Source: Bacillus testis (GTDB lineage: Bacteria; Bacillota; Bacilli; Bacillales; DSM-1321). From it: a DNA stretch of 64,000 bases. The position numbers and the translations under genes are program-made. The DNA lies in the NCBI RefSeq assembly GCF_001243895.1, contig NZ_LN851186.1:1633933-1697932 (forward strand). The letters are read 5' to 3'. The notes beneath the pieces are model-generated. The model was not told the origin of the DNA. It did not search any database and worked only from the letters and a program-made list of their open reading frames with translations. This document shows, piece by piece, positions 40,179-48,261 of the stretch; position 1 is the first letter of the stretch, and each line of letters begins with the position of its first letter.

Positions 40179-40912
40179 GAATAGATGTATTAACTCTTTT
40201 TCCAGAAATGTTTAGCGGTGTCTTTGGCTCGTCCATCCTAAAAAAAGCCCAAGAAAAAGAAGCAGCTTCTTATAATGTAGTCAACTTCAGGGACTTTTCC
40301 GACAATAAACACAATACCGTCGATGATTACCCGTATGGCGGGGGGGCGGGGATGGTTCTGAAAGCACAGCCAATCTTTGATGCAGTGGACCATATCCGTT
40401 CTGAAAGCGAGGCAAGCAAGCCCCGTGTCATCCTGCTTTGCCCTCAGGGAGAACGCTACAACCAGAAAAAAGCAGAAGAGCTTGCCAAGGAAGACCATCT
40501 CATTTTTATCTGCGGCCATTATGAAGGCTATGACGAACGGATACGGGAACATGTGGTGACGGATGAAATCAGCATCGGAGACTATGTGTTGACCGGCGGC
40601 GAACTTGGAGCGATGGTCGTTATAGACAGCGTCGTCCGCCTGCTGCCGGGAGTGCTCGGGAATGAGGACTCCCCGGTGCTTGATTCCTATTCCTCAGGGC
40701 TTTTGGAGCACCCCCATTACACCCGTCCGTATGATTTCCGCGGGATGAAGGTGCCCGATGCTTTAATGTCTGGCAACCATAAGTTAATTGAAGAGTGGCG
40801 GAAAAAAGAAAGCTTAAGAAGAACTTTGACAAGAAGACCCGATTTGTTGGATTCATATGAACTGACGCCCGCAGAAAAAAAGTGGCTGGAAGAAATGAAA
40901 AAGAATCAGTGA
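40175..40912 (+). CDS. trmD: tRNA (guanine-37-N1)-methyltransferase
   Basis: A 245-aa SPOUT methylase forming m1G37. Motifs: [48 protein letters not shown] and the trefoil-knot SAM site [16 protein letters not shown]. The C-terminal domain binds tRNA. Overlaps rimM; rplS follows after a structured leader. Confidence 0.97.
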   Translation: MRIDVLTLFPEMFSGVFGSSILKKAQEKEAASYNVVNFRDFSDNKHNTVDDYPYGGGAGMVLKAQPIFDAVDHIRSESEASKPRVILLCPQGERYNQKKAEELAKEDHLIFICGHYEGYDERIREHVVTDEISIGDYVLTGGELGAMVVIDSVVRLLPGVLGNEDSPVLDSYSSGLLEHPHYTRPYDFRGMKVPDALMSGNHKLIEEWRKKESLRRTLTRRPDLLDSYELTPAEKKWLEEMKKNQ

Positions 40913-41024
40913 GCTCTTGCATAAGGGAAAGATGTATGATAATATAAATTTCGTGGCTTGGAAAGGTAATTTCCTTGTCACTGATAACCGATGTTCCGCT
41001 GTAAGATAAATGGCTTGCAAGAGC
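40913..41024 (+). ncRNA. structured rplS 5' leader (L19-leader-like)
   Basis: The trmD-rplS gap is closed by a perfect 9-bp helix, GCTCTTGCA (40913-40921) / TGCAAGAGC (41016-41024), with an inner GGAAA/TTTCC hairpin (about 40960-40974). An L19 autoregulatory leader is described in this position in low-GC Gram-positives; assignment here is by position and structure only. A promoter-like TTGCAT-17 bp-TAATAT (40917-40945) lies inside, so transcripts from it would lack the 5' arm of the closing helix. Confidence 0.5.
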
Positions 41025-41032
41025 ATCCGTAG

Positions 41033-41392
<360 letters not shown>

Positions 41393-41450
41393 TTTTCCAA
41401 AACTGGCAGCGTAGCTGTTATAGATGGAAATACATGAACAAGAAGAAAAA

Positions 41451-41478
41451 AGGGCTTGATTTATCAAGCTCTTTTTTT
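41451..41478 (+). terminator. terminator after rplS
   Basis: GGGCTTGAT (41452-41460) / ATCAAGCTC (41463-41471), tight TT loop, then TTTTTTT. Confidence 0.88.
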
Positions 41479-41579
41479 ACTAAATAAGAATAGCTGAAGA
41501 ATCCGGTTGAATGGCAGATGAGATCTTCAACGGGATTCGCATGTACATATCATGGAGCTTATGGATATGCGGCGTCTGT

Positions 41580-41609
41580 TTGACTTTAGTCCGCTGTGCT
41601 CTTTATACT
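41580..41609 (+). promoter_or_regulatory. sigma-A promoter of sipS-rbgA
   Basis: TTGACT (41580-41585), 18 bp, TATACT (41604-41609). It lies inside an open N-terminal extension of the signal-peptidase frame, supporting a start downstream of it. Confidence 0.6.
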
Positions 41610-41669
41610 AATGATAGCTTCCGTAGCATGGAGCTACCTGAAAATATTCTTTACAGGCTGGTGAGATGG

Positions 41670-42221
41670 TTGGCAAAGAAGAAGAATGAAACTTGGGAAT
41701 GGATTAAGGCCCTGCTGATTGCAGTCGCAGTGGCGGCAATCATTCGTTTTTTCCTTTTGGCTCCTATCGTGGTCGACGGCTATTCCATGACGCCTACTTT
41801 ACACGATAAAGACCGAATGATTGTAAACAAAATCGGCTATAAAATCGGCAACCCGGATCGGTTCGACATTGTCGTTTTCCATGCCCCTGAAAAGAAAGAT
41901 TATATCAAGAGGGTCATCGGCCTGCCCGGGGACACGATTGAGTATAAAGATGATGTTTTATATGTGAATGGAAAAGCGTATAAAGAGCCTTATCTGGATG
42001 AATATAAACAGCAGGTGGTCGGTGGCCCGCTGACTAACTCTTTTACGCTTGCAGAATTAACAGGGCAAGATAAAGTGCCGGAGAACCATCTATTTGTGAT
42101 GGGGGACAACCGCAGAAATTCCAAAGACTCAAGGCAAATCGGCTTTGTCTCCATGGACGATGTCGTGGGCAAGACAAGCGTTGTTTATTGGCCGGTTAAA
42201 GACATGAGAATCGTTAAATAG
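41670..42221 (+). CDS. sipS: type I signal peptidase
   Basis: A 183-aa Sip/LepB membrane peptidase that cleaves Sec/Tat signal peptides. Short charged N-terminus [11 protein letters not shown], one membrane anchor (about 12-31, [20 protein letters not shown]), catalytic Ser39 in [11 protein letters not shown] and Lys80 in [11 protein letters not shown], plus box [12 protein letters not shown]. The frame is open 53 codons further upstream, but that stretch contains the promoter and no homology. TTG at 41670 has GGTGAG just upstream and gives family length; the ATG at 41628 is the main alternative. Confidence 0.9.
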   Translation: MAKKKNETWEWIKALLIAVAVAAIIRFFLLAPIVVDGYSMTPTLHDKDRMIVNKIGYKIGNPDRFDIVVFHAPEKKDYIKRVIGLPGDTIEYKDDVLYVNGKAYKEPYLDEYKQQVVGGPLTNSFTLAELTGQDKVPENHLFVMGDNRRNSKDSRQIGFVSMDDVVGKTSVVYWPVKDMRIVK

Positions 42222-42235
42222 AAAGGTGGATACCA

Positions 42236-43105
42236 GTGGCAATTCAATGGTTTCCAGGCCATATGGCCAAGGCTAGAAGAGAAGTAACCGAAAAACTGAA
42301 ATTGGTTGATATTATATATGAATTGGTGGACGCGCGGCTGCCCCTGTCCTCCAGAAATCCAATGATCGATGAAATAATCCAGCATAAACCGCGATTGGTT
42401 CTATTGAATAAAGCGGATATGGCAGACCCGCAAAAAACAGCCCTTTGGCTTGCTTACTTTGAAGAAAAAGGTATTAAAGCATTGGCAATCAACTCGCAAG
42501 CAGGCAACGGTTTATCACAAATCACAGCTGTGTCAAAAGAAATCCTGAAAGAAAAACTGGAGCGCTTAAAAGCAAAGGGTGTCAAGCCAAGAGCCATCCG
42601 GGCAATGATTGTCGGCATTCCCAATGTAGGCAAGTCGACATTCATCAATAGGTTGGCCAAAAAGAATATCGCTAAGACGGGAAATATGCCAGGGGTGACC
42701 AAAGCCCAACAATGGATCAAAGTCGGCAAAGAATTAGAACTGCTTGATACTCCCGGCATTCTCTGGCCTAAATTCGAAGACCAAGAAATCGGAAAACGTT
42801 TGGCGGTCACCGGAGCGATCAAAGATACTCTTCTGAATCAACAGGACTTGGCAATTTATGCATTGCGCTTCCTGGAAAAGGAATATCCGGGCACATTGGA
42901 AGAACGGTTCAATCTGGAGGAAATCCCTGAGGATATTGTCGAGTTATTCGATGTAATCGGTAAAAACCGAGGCGTCCTTGCCGGCGGCGGCATGATTGAT
43001 TACGATAAAACGGCGGAATTGATCATCCGTGAACTCAGAGCGGTAAGATTGGGCAGGATCACGTTGGAAATGCCCCCTACAGATGAAGAAGAACATGAAC
43101 AATAA
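42236..43105 (+). CDS. rbgA: 50S ribosome assembly GTPase RbgA (YlqF)
   Basis: A 289-aa circularly permuted GTPase needed for late 50S assembly with L16. It starts [17 protein letters not shown]4 NKAD (58-61) precedes G1 GIPNVGKS (127-134) and G3 DTPG (171-174); a C-terminal ANTAR-like RNA-binding domain follows. GTG start with SD AAAGGTGG. Co-transcribed with sipS (14-nt gap). Confidence 0.96.
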   Translation: MAIQWFPGHMAKARREVTEKLKLVDIIYELVDARLPLSSRNPMIDEIIQHKPRLVLLNKADMADPQKTALWLAYFEEKGIKALAINSQAGNGLSQITAVSKEILKEKLERLKAKGVKPRAIRAMIVGIPNVGKSTFINRLAKKNIAKTGNMPGVTKAQQWIKVGKELELLDTPGILWPKFEDQEIGKRLAVTGAIKDTLLNQQDLAIYALRFLEKEYPGTLEERFNLEEIPEDIVELFDVIGKNRGVLAGGGMIDYDKTAELIIRELRAVRLGRITLEMPPTDEEEHEQ

Positions 43106-43135
43106 GCTCCTTTTCATAAGGAGCTTTATTTTTTT
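43104..43135 (+). terminator. terminator after rbgA
   Basis: AAGCTCCTT (43104-43112) / AAGGAGCTT (43118-43126) followed by TATTTTTTT. The stem starts at the rbgA stop codon. Confidence 0.85.
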
Positions 43136-43176
43136 ATGGCCAGGCCGATATAACACATAATAGGAAGTGGAGAAAC

Positions 43177-43971
43177 ATGGAGAAGCCTGTAAGTATACAG
43201 CATATAAAAATAGAATTGCAGAAAATCGACAAACCGGACCATCCTTTTTTGTTGGAATGCAAGAAAGACACGCGCAAAGGGGTCCAGAAAGCCGTGGAGC
43301 AATGGGAGAAAAAGTATCAGCACCAAATAGATTTGCAGAATAAATGGGCGACAATGACTACATATGAACAAGAAGGACGGACCAAAGGGTACAAGGCGAT
43401 TGCCGGTATAGATGAAGTTGGCCGCGGCCCGCTCGCAGGGCCTGTCGTGGCAGCAGCCGTTATTTTGCCTGAGGATTTTGTTTTGCTTGGATTGGATGAT
43501 TCCAAAAAAATCAGCGAGAAAAACAGAGAGATTTATTATGAAAGAATCCTTGAAGCTGCTATAGCTGTTGGAATTGGAATCGTGCCGTGTGAAACGATTG
43601 ATTCCATCAATATCTATGAAGCATCGAAACAGGCTATGCTCCAAGCAATCAATCAATTGCAGACAGCGCCGGATTATCTCTTGATTGATGCCATGAAGCT
43701 GCCGGTGGAATTGCCGCAGGAATCCATCATAAAGGGCGATAGTAAAAGCGTATCGATATCGGCTGCATCTATTGTTGCTAAAGTAACCCGTGACCGGCTT
43801 ATGCAAGAATATGATGAGCAATACCCGCAATACGGTTTCAAAAAGAATATGGGATATGGGACAAAAGAACATCTGGAAGCTTTACGGCATTATGGGGTGA
43901 CCCCACTTCATCGTTTAAGTTTCGCCCCTGTAAGAGAGGTGGCTCATACTCTTTTTTCAACCGAAGAATAA
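43177..43971 (+). CDS. rnhB: ribonuclease HII
   Basis: A 264-aa RNase HII removing ribonucleotides and RNA-DNA hybrid RNA. The first 70 residues form the extra N-terminal domain typical of Bacillus RnhB. The catalytic core starts AGIDEVGRGPLAGPVVAAAV with Asp79 and Glu80; further acidic residues lie in LDDSKK and LLIDAMKLP (about 171). SD AGGAAGTGG. It heads the rnhB-ylqG-ylqH run. Confidence 0.95.
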   Translation: MEKPVSIQHIKIELQKIDKPDHPFLLECKKDTRKGVQKAVEQWEKKYQHQIDLQNKWATMTTYEQEGRTKGYKAIAGIDEVGRGPLAGPVVAAAVILPEDFVLLGLDDSKKISEKNREIYYERILEAAIAVGIGIVPCETIDSINIYEASKQAMLQAINQLQTAPDYLLIDAMKLPVELPQESIIKGDSKSVSISAASIVAKVTRDRLMQEYDEQYPQYGFKKNMGYGTKEHLEALRHYGVTPLHRLSFAPVREVAHTLFSTEE

Positions 43972-44017
43972 GGTCTCAATCTAAAAAGCTATTGTCAGAA
44001 TGAGTAGGAGTGATTTT

Positions 44018-46030
44018 ATGCAAACATCCGCCATTGCGCAAGGAGGCATGAACCATCCGGCAAATTCTTCCGTCCCAGCCTTAAAAGATGGGCAGCTGGT
44101 GTATGCAAAGGTTAATAAAATCTATAGCAACCAGACTGCCGATATAACGATTGGCAATATGCGGTTAACCGCCCAATTGGATGCACCGATCGCAGTCGGC
44201 CGCAAGTATTGGTTTCAGGTTCAGCAAACAGGGGATATGACCGCACTTAAGGTCATGCAAAGTGAAGGCAGTCCGCAAAGTATAAAAGATATGGCATCCC
44301 AGCTATTGCAGCATCTGTCATTGCCTGCCACAAAGGAAAACGCCGCGCTTGCACAATTTGTTGTCCGTAACCAAATACCGGTAGCGAAAGAGCAATTCAT
44401 GGTGGCACTCCAATTGACCAATGAAGCGGATCGGCCCGCAGAGGCAATGCAAGTGCTGAAAACGTTGCATACAATGAGCCTTCCGGTTACAGAATCTATT
44501 TTTAAGGCCGTTTTATCGATTGATCATAATCAGCCGCTTCAGCAAACCTTGCAATCTGCGCTTCAGGCTTTGGAGACGCCTCAGAATGATTCGGAGGCAA
44601 CTTTAAAGGCTTTACTATCGCATATGTTGGAGTCTCCTGAGGAAAAGGTTGCAGAACAAGGATTGCAAAAGCTTGTATCAACTTGGCTCGCATCGAAAGG
44701 CGAATTAAGCGACCGCTTATTCAGGATTTTGCAAAACATCGGCTTCTTTCCCGAAAATCTCCCGCAGGAAGAAGTGGTGTACAATAGCCTGCAGTTAATG
44801 GGAAAGCAGTCTGCTTTCATACGCAATCCGGCTGTCCAGGAAGCGATAACGCTGCTTGCGCAAATGAAGCCAAATCAAAGCAATACTCAGGGCGAAGCGA
44901 TCGAGCAATTGAAACCATTGATCTCCCGAAGTTTGATGGAAAGCCAACCAGGAAGCGCGGAACAAAAATTGTGGAAAGCCGTACAACAGGAATGGGCATC
45001 ATCTGATTTGACTGCCGACCGCGGAACCAGGGTACGCTTGGCAGGGAACAAGGCGAGAAGCCAAATGGCAAGCGCAGCTTCCCATTCTGATATGAGCTCT
45101 AAAAAAGGAAGAGAAGCAGGGAATCTACTGAAGGCAGTCTATTCTACAGCTAAGTTTCTTTTGCAATATATACAATCGGCAGCTACAGGCATCGCCTCAA
45201 CCAAACAAAGCCTGCAGCTTTTATCCGAAGGCGGGGGGATGGATAAAGACTATCTGTTTCCAAAACAGCAAATTATCCAGATTCTCTCGCAAAGTTTGGA
45301 GCATGAAGAAAAAACGGTTTATAACCAATGGGATCGCCAATTGGTCAAAAAGGTGCTGTATCAGGAACAACAGCAATTGAATCAGCCAGCGGGCACGATG
45401 CTGGCCAAAGAATTAAAGCAAACAATAAAACTGCTGGGATTAGACTTCGAGCATTATCTGGCCCATACGGCAAAGGGGGAGGCACTAAAGGAGCAGAATC
45501 TTTTCACGCTAAAGCCCTTGTTGATGAAAGTACTGGCCGAAACCCAAAATCCTGCCGTCAAAGAACACGCAGAACTATTAGTCCAAAAAATAACGGCCCA
45601 GCAGCTTCTTTCTTATCAAACTGGCCCTCTTCTGCACCACTTTGTCCAGATTCCTTTGTCGTTTCAAGGCTATTCGACTGAGCTAAGCATGCAGTGGAGC
45701 GGCAGGCAGAAGGACAATGGAGAGATTGATGCTTCCTTTTGCCGGGTGCTGTTTTATCTGCAGCTTGAACATGTGGATGAAATAGTCGTTGATATGACAG
45801 TCCAAAACAAAGTGATAAAAATTGACATCAAAAATGAGCAGGCAGGACTGTTGAAGGATTTGTCGACTCCGTTCATGGAAAGGATTAAAACGAATCTGGA
45901 AGCGGTCGGATACCAATTGTCGGGGCTGTCCTTTGAAAAACCACTCTCGAAGGCGGCAGAAAAGCCCCTGGCCAACCACCTTTTCTATGGAAAGAAAAGT
46001 TCTTATAACGGGGTGGATATAAAAATATGA
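44018..46030 (+). CDS. ylqG: YlqG-like protein with a FliK-like C-terminal region
   Basis: A 670-aa, Gln/Leu/Ala-rich protein with no signal peptide or membrane segment. Long helical middle (about 90-540). The last 100 residues (LSMQWSGRQKDNG...VLFYLQLEHVDEIVVDMTV...LEAVGYQLSGLSF) have the strand-strand-helix layout of the FliK hook-length C-terminal domain, where a leucine-rich start and a final helix-strand are typical; this likeness is my inference. Start ATG at 44018 follows TAGGAGTGAT. It overlaps ylqH by 4 nt (ATGA). Position after rnhB matches B. subtilis ylqG, whose function is unknown. Confidence 0.75.
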   Translation: MQTSAIAQGGMNHPANSSVPALKDGQLVYAKVNKIYSNQTADITIGNMRLTAQLDAPIAVGRKYWFQVQQTGDMTALKVMQSEGSPQSIKDMASQLLQHLSLPATKENAALAQFVVRNQIPVAKEQFMVALQLTNEADRPAEAMQVLKTLHTMSLPVTESIFKAVLSIDHNQPLQQTLQSALQALETPQNDSEATLKALLSHMLESPEEKVAEQGLQKLVSTWLASKGELSDRLFRILQNIGFFPENLPQEEVVYNSLQLMGKQSAFIRNPAVQEAITLLAQMKPNQSNTQGEAIEQLKPLISRSLMESQPGSAEQKLWKAVQQEWASSDLTADRGTRVRLAGNKARSQMASAASHSDMSSKKGREAGNLLKAVYSTAKFLLQYIQSAATGIASTKQSLQLLSEGGGMDKDYLFPKQQIIQILSQSLEHEEKTVYNQWDRQLVKKVLYQEQQQLNQPAGTMLAKELKQTIKLLGLDFEHYLAHTAKGEALKEQNLFTLKPLLMKVLAETQNPAVKEHAELLVQKITAQQLLSYQTGPLLHHFVQIPLSFQGYSTELSMQWSGRQKDNGEIDASFCRVLFYLQLEHVDEIVVDMTVQNKVIKIDIKNEQAGLLKDLSTPFMERIKTNLEAVGYQLSGLSFEKPLSKAAEKPLANHLFYGKKSSYNGVDIKI

Positions 46031-46317
46031 CAGAAAAGCGTAAAGAGGCTATCGCCTTAAAATATGACCGTGAGAAGGATGTATCGCCACGACTGGTCGC
46101 AAAAGGGAAGGGAAAAATAGCAGAAAGCATCCTCGAACGCGCCAAAGAGAACCACATACCGATCCAGGAGGATGCCAGCCTTGCCGAGCTGCTCGGCAAG
46201 CTGAATATCAATGAAGCCATTCCTCCCCAGCTCTATGAAGCCGTGGCCGAAGTATTCGCCTTTCTCTATAGATTGGACAAGGAGGCTGGCAAAAAGAATT
46301 CCCATACTTTAAAATAA
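46027..46317 (+). CDS. ylqH: FlhB C-terminal-domain homologue YlqH (FlhX-like)
   Basis: A 96-aa protein corresponding to the cytoplasmic C-terminal domain of FlhB/YscU: EAIALKYDREKDVSPRLVAKGKGKIAESI, then AKENHIPIQEDASLAELLGKLNINEAIPPQLYEAVAEVFAFLYRLD. In FlhB the equivalent fragment is produced by self-cleavage in NPTH; here the NPTH tripeptide is absent and the gene begins just where the post-cleavage fragment would. No membrane part exists. Translationally coupled to ylqG. Confidence 0.9.
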   Translation: MTEKRKEAIALKYDREKDVSPRLVAKGKGKIAESILERAKENHIPIQEDASLAELLGKLNINEAIPPQLYEAVAEVFAFLYRLDKEAGKKNSHTLK

Positions 46318-46335
46318 GGCATGGGAGGCGAATTC

Positions 46336-47190
46336 ATGAGCGATTTATCATTATTGTCCAAAATCAAAAACAAACGGTCTTCATTGACTGAAGCAGAAAA
46401 AAAAGTGGCGGATTATGTCCTTAATCAACCAGAATATATACCGACGATGACGACCAAAGAACTGGCGCAGCAGGCCGATGCCAGCGAGGCAAGCGTCATC
46501 AGATTTTGCAAGAGCATAGGGATACGCAGTTTCAAGCTATTAAAAGTCCAACTGGCAAAGGAACAAAACCAGTCGGATGGGAATATCAATGATTTTTCAT
46601 TGATCCACAGCAATGATACGTCCAGCAGCCTATTCCATAAAGTCACCTATTTCAATAAATCGGCCATTGAACAAACATTACATACGCTGGATCGGAAAGA
46701 GTTGGATGAGGCGGTCGCAAAAATGTTGAAAGCCAATACAATTGCTTTTTTTGGCGTAGGAGGGTCATATGCGCCTGCAGTCGATGCACAGTACAAACTC
46801 ATGAAATTAGGATTCCATGCCCAAGCATCGGCGGATTTTCACTATATGGTCGCCGCTGTCACGATGATGAAAGAGTCCGATGTCCTTGTTTTGATTAGCA
46901 CTTCGGGGAAGACAAAAGAAGTAGTGGAGCTAGCCCATTATGCCAAAAGCCGCAAAGTAACTGTAATAGCGATCACCACACTGCAAAAATCGCCACTTTT
47001 GGCATTGTCGGACATAGCCTTATGCACTCCGCATGTCGAGGAAGAACATAGAATAGGAACCATCGCTTCAAGAATGACGCATTTGAATATCATCGATACC
47101 CTTTATTTAAGCATTTTTCGCTTAATGGACCAGAAAATAGTGGATTTATTGAACCAGTCGCGCGAAAAAATCATAGAGCAGCGGAAATAA
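46336..47190 (+). CDS. murR: RpiR/MurR-family transcriptional regulator
   Basis: A 284-aa regulator: N-terminal HTH_6 domain (1-77, SLTEAEKKVADYVLNQPEYIPTMTTKELAQQADASEASVIRFCKSIG) and C-terminal SIS sugar-phosphate domain (about 120-255, FGVGGSYAPAVDAQYKLMKLG and STSGKTKEVVELAHYAK). In E. coli and S. aureus MurR represses MurNAc catabolism and is relieved by MurNAc-6-P. It sits at the head of murQ-murP-mupG. ATG at 46336 with GGGAGGCG upstream; 18 nt after ylqH. Confidence 0.85.
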   Translation: MSDLSLLSKIKNKRSSLTEAEKKVADYVLNQPEYIPTMTTKELAQQADASEASVIRFCKSIGIRSFKLLKVQLAKEQNQSDGNINDFSLIHSNDTSSSLFHKVTYFNKSAIEQTLHTLDRKELDEAVAKMLKANTIAFFGVGGSYAPAVDAQYKLMKLGFHAQASADFHYMVAAVTMMKESDVLVLISTSGKTKEVVELAHYAKSRKVTVIAITTLQKSPLLALSDIALCTPHVEEEHRIGTIASRMTHLNIIDTLYLSIFRLMDQKIVDLLNQSREKIIEQRK

Positions 47191-47203
47191 AACAAACAAA
47201 GAA

Positions 47204-47233
47204 AGCATATCGTACTATAAATATGTTTTTTTG
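47204..47233 (+). terminator. weak terminator-like hairpin after murR
   Basis: GCATAT / ATATGT (6 bp with a G-U pair, 11-nt loop) followed by TTTTTTT. It would partly separate murR from murQ. Confidence 0.4.
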
Positions 47234-47240
47234 TTTCCGC

Positions 47241-47292
47241 TTGATGAAATTTAATTTCAATAAATAATAATAATTTATTGATTTTAAATTTC
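47241..47292 (+). promoter_or_regulatory. murQ promoter with RpiR-type operator
   Basis: A perfect palindrome TGAAATT-T-AATTTCA (47245-47259), like E. coli MurR sites, sits inside a larger imperfect dyad (47246-47265 with 47273-47292, 17 of 20 positions complementary, 7-nt centre). A promoter TTGATG (47241-47246), 18 bp, TAATAA (47265-47270) would be fully covered by it. Confidence 0.65.
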
Positions 47293-47304
47293 TGGAGGAT
47301 TATA

Positions 47305-47352
47305 ATGAAAGCGCAATCAAAGCAACCAAGAAAAGAAGGGATAATATGTTAG
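47305..47352 (+). CDS. 15-codon upstream ORF overlapping the murQ start
   Basis: ATG at 47305 follows a strong SD (TGGAGG, 6-nt spacer) and encodes MKAQSKQPRKEGIIC, ending TAG at 47350-47352, seven bases inside murQ. The murQ SD (GAAGGG) lies within this ORF. The layout is that of a translationally coupled leader peptide. No homologue is recognised and it could be incidental. Confidence 0.5.
   Translation: MKAQSKQPRKEGIIC
47306..47319 (+). promoter_or_regulatory. cre-like CcpA site upstream of murQ
   Basis: TGAAAGCGCAATCA fits TGWNANCGNTNWCA at 9 of 10 defined positions. It lies downstream of the promoter, inside the upstream ORF, a place where CcpA commonly blocks elongation. Catabolite repression of this amino-sugar operon would be logical. 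Confidence 0.6.
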
Positions 47353-48230
47353 AAAGATTAACCACAGAAAATAGAAATCAACGCACCATGGATCTTGATA
47401 CAATGACCATACGTGAAATTCTGGCCATCATGAATGAGGAAGACCGCTCGGTGCCGTTAGCCATCGAAAGCCAATTAGGGAATATTGAAGCTATCGTCCA
47501 GCTTACAATAGAATCTTTCAACAAAGGAGGGAGATTGATCTATCTCGGAGCGGGCACAAGCGGCCGGCTCGGTGTTTTGGACGCGGCTGAATGCCCACCG
47601 ACATTCGGCACGGACCCTCGAATGGTAGTGGGGTTGATTGCAGGCGGGGAGAAAGCCTTTTTGGCAGCCATAGAGGGAGCGGAGGATTCTGAAGAGCTTG
47701 CCGTAAAGGAGCTTAAGGAATTGAAGCTGACTGAAAAAGACATGGTAATTGGAATTGCCGCAAGCGGCCGGACTCCTTATGTAATAGGCGGACTAAAGTA
47801 TGCCCGTACAATAGGCGCTTCCACAGGCAGTATCGCTTGCAATGCCAATGCGGCAATCAGTGCATACAGCCAATTTGCGGTTGAAATTGAAACAGGTTCT
47901 GAAATCCTCACTGGTTCGACGCGCCTTAAGGCAGGAACCGCACAGAAGCTGGTGCTCAATATGATTTCCACAGCCAGTATGATTGGCATCGGAAAGGTTT
48001 ATAAAAACCTGATGGTTGATGTCCAGCCAACCAATGCCAAATTGGTGGAGCGGTCCATCCGCATCATCATGGAAGCGACGGAGGTGCCATACGAGCAAGC
48101 AAAAAAATACTATCAATCCGCCGAGGGGAATGTTAAAACAGCGATCGTGATGCTGCTGACGGATTGTACGCTTGAAGAAGCAGCCGAAAAGTTGGACCGT
48201 GCAAAGGGTTTTATCAGACAGACATTATAG
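47346..48230 (+). CDS. murQ: N-acetylmuramic acid 6-phosphate etherase
   Basis: A 294-aa SIS-domain etherase splitting MurNAc-6-P to GlcNAc-6-P and D-lactate. Motifs: LTTENRNQRTMDLDTM, sugar-phosphate loop LGAGTSGRLGVLDAAECPPTFG (catalytic Glu82), AIEGAEDSEELA (second acidic site, about 113), and IAASGRTPYVIGGL. The C-terminal UBA-like helix set is AEGNVKTAIVMLL. Starts inside the end of a 15-codon upstream ORF. Product GlcNAc-6-P needs NagA, not seen in this window. Confidence 0.95.
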   Translation: MLERLTTENRNQRTMDLDTMTIREILAIMNEEDRSVPLAIESQLGNIEAIVQLTIESFNKGGRLIYLGAGTSGRLGVLDAAECPPTFGTDPRMVVGLIAGGEKAFLAAIEGAEDSEELAVKELKELKLTEKDMVIGIAASGRTPYVIGGLKYARTIGASTGSIACNANAAISAYSQFAVEIETGSEILTGSTRLKAGTAQKLVLNMISTASMIGIGKVYKNLMVDVQPTNAKLVERSIRIIMEATEVPYEQAKKYYQSAEGNVKTAIVMLLTDCTLEEAAEKLDRAKGFIRQTL

Positions 48231-48261
48231 AATAAGAAAAAGTCATACTTAAGGGGGAAGC

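Noticed and set aside
41511..41669. Longer SipS N-terminus with an extra hydrophobic stretch
   Set aside because: It contains a good promoter, has no SD at its start and would be far longer than any Sip N-terminus.
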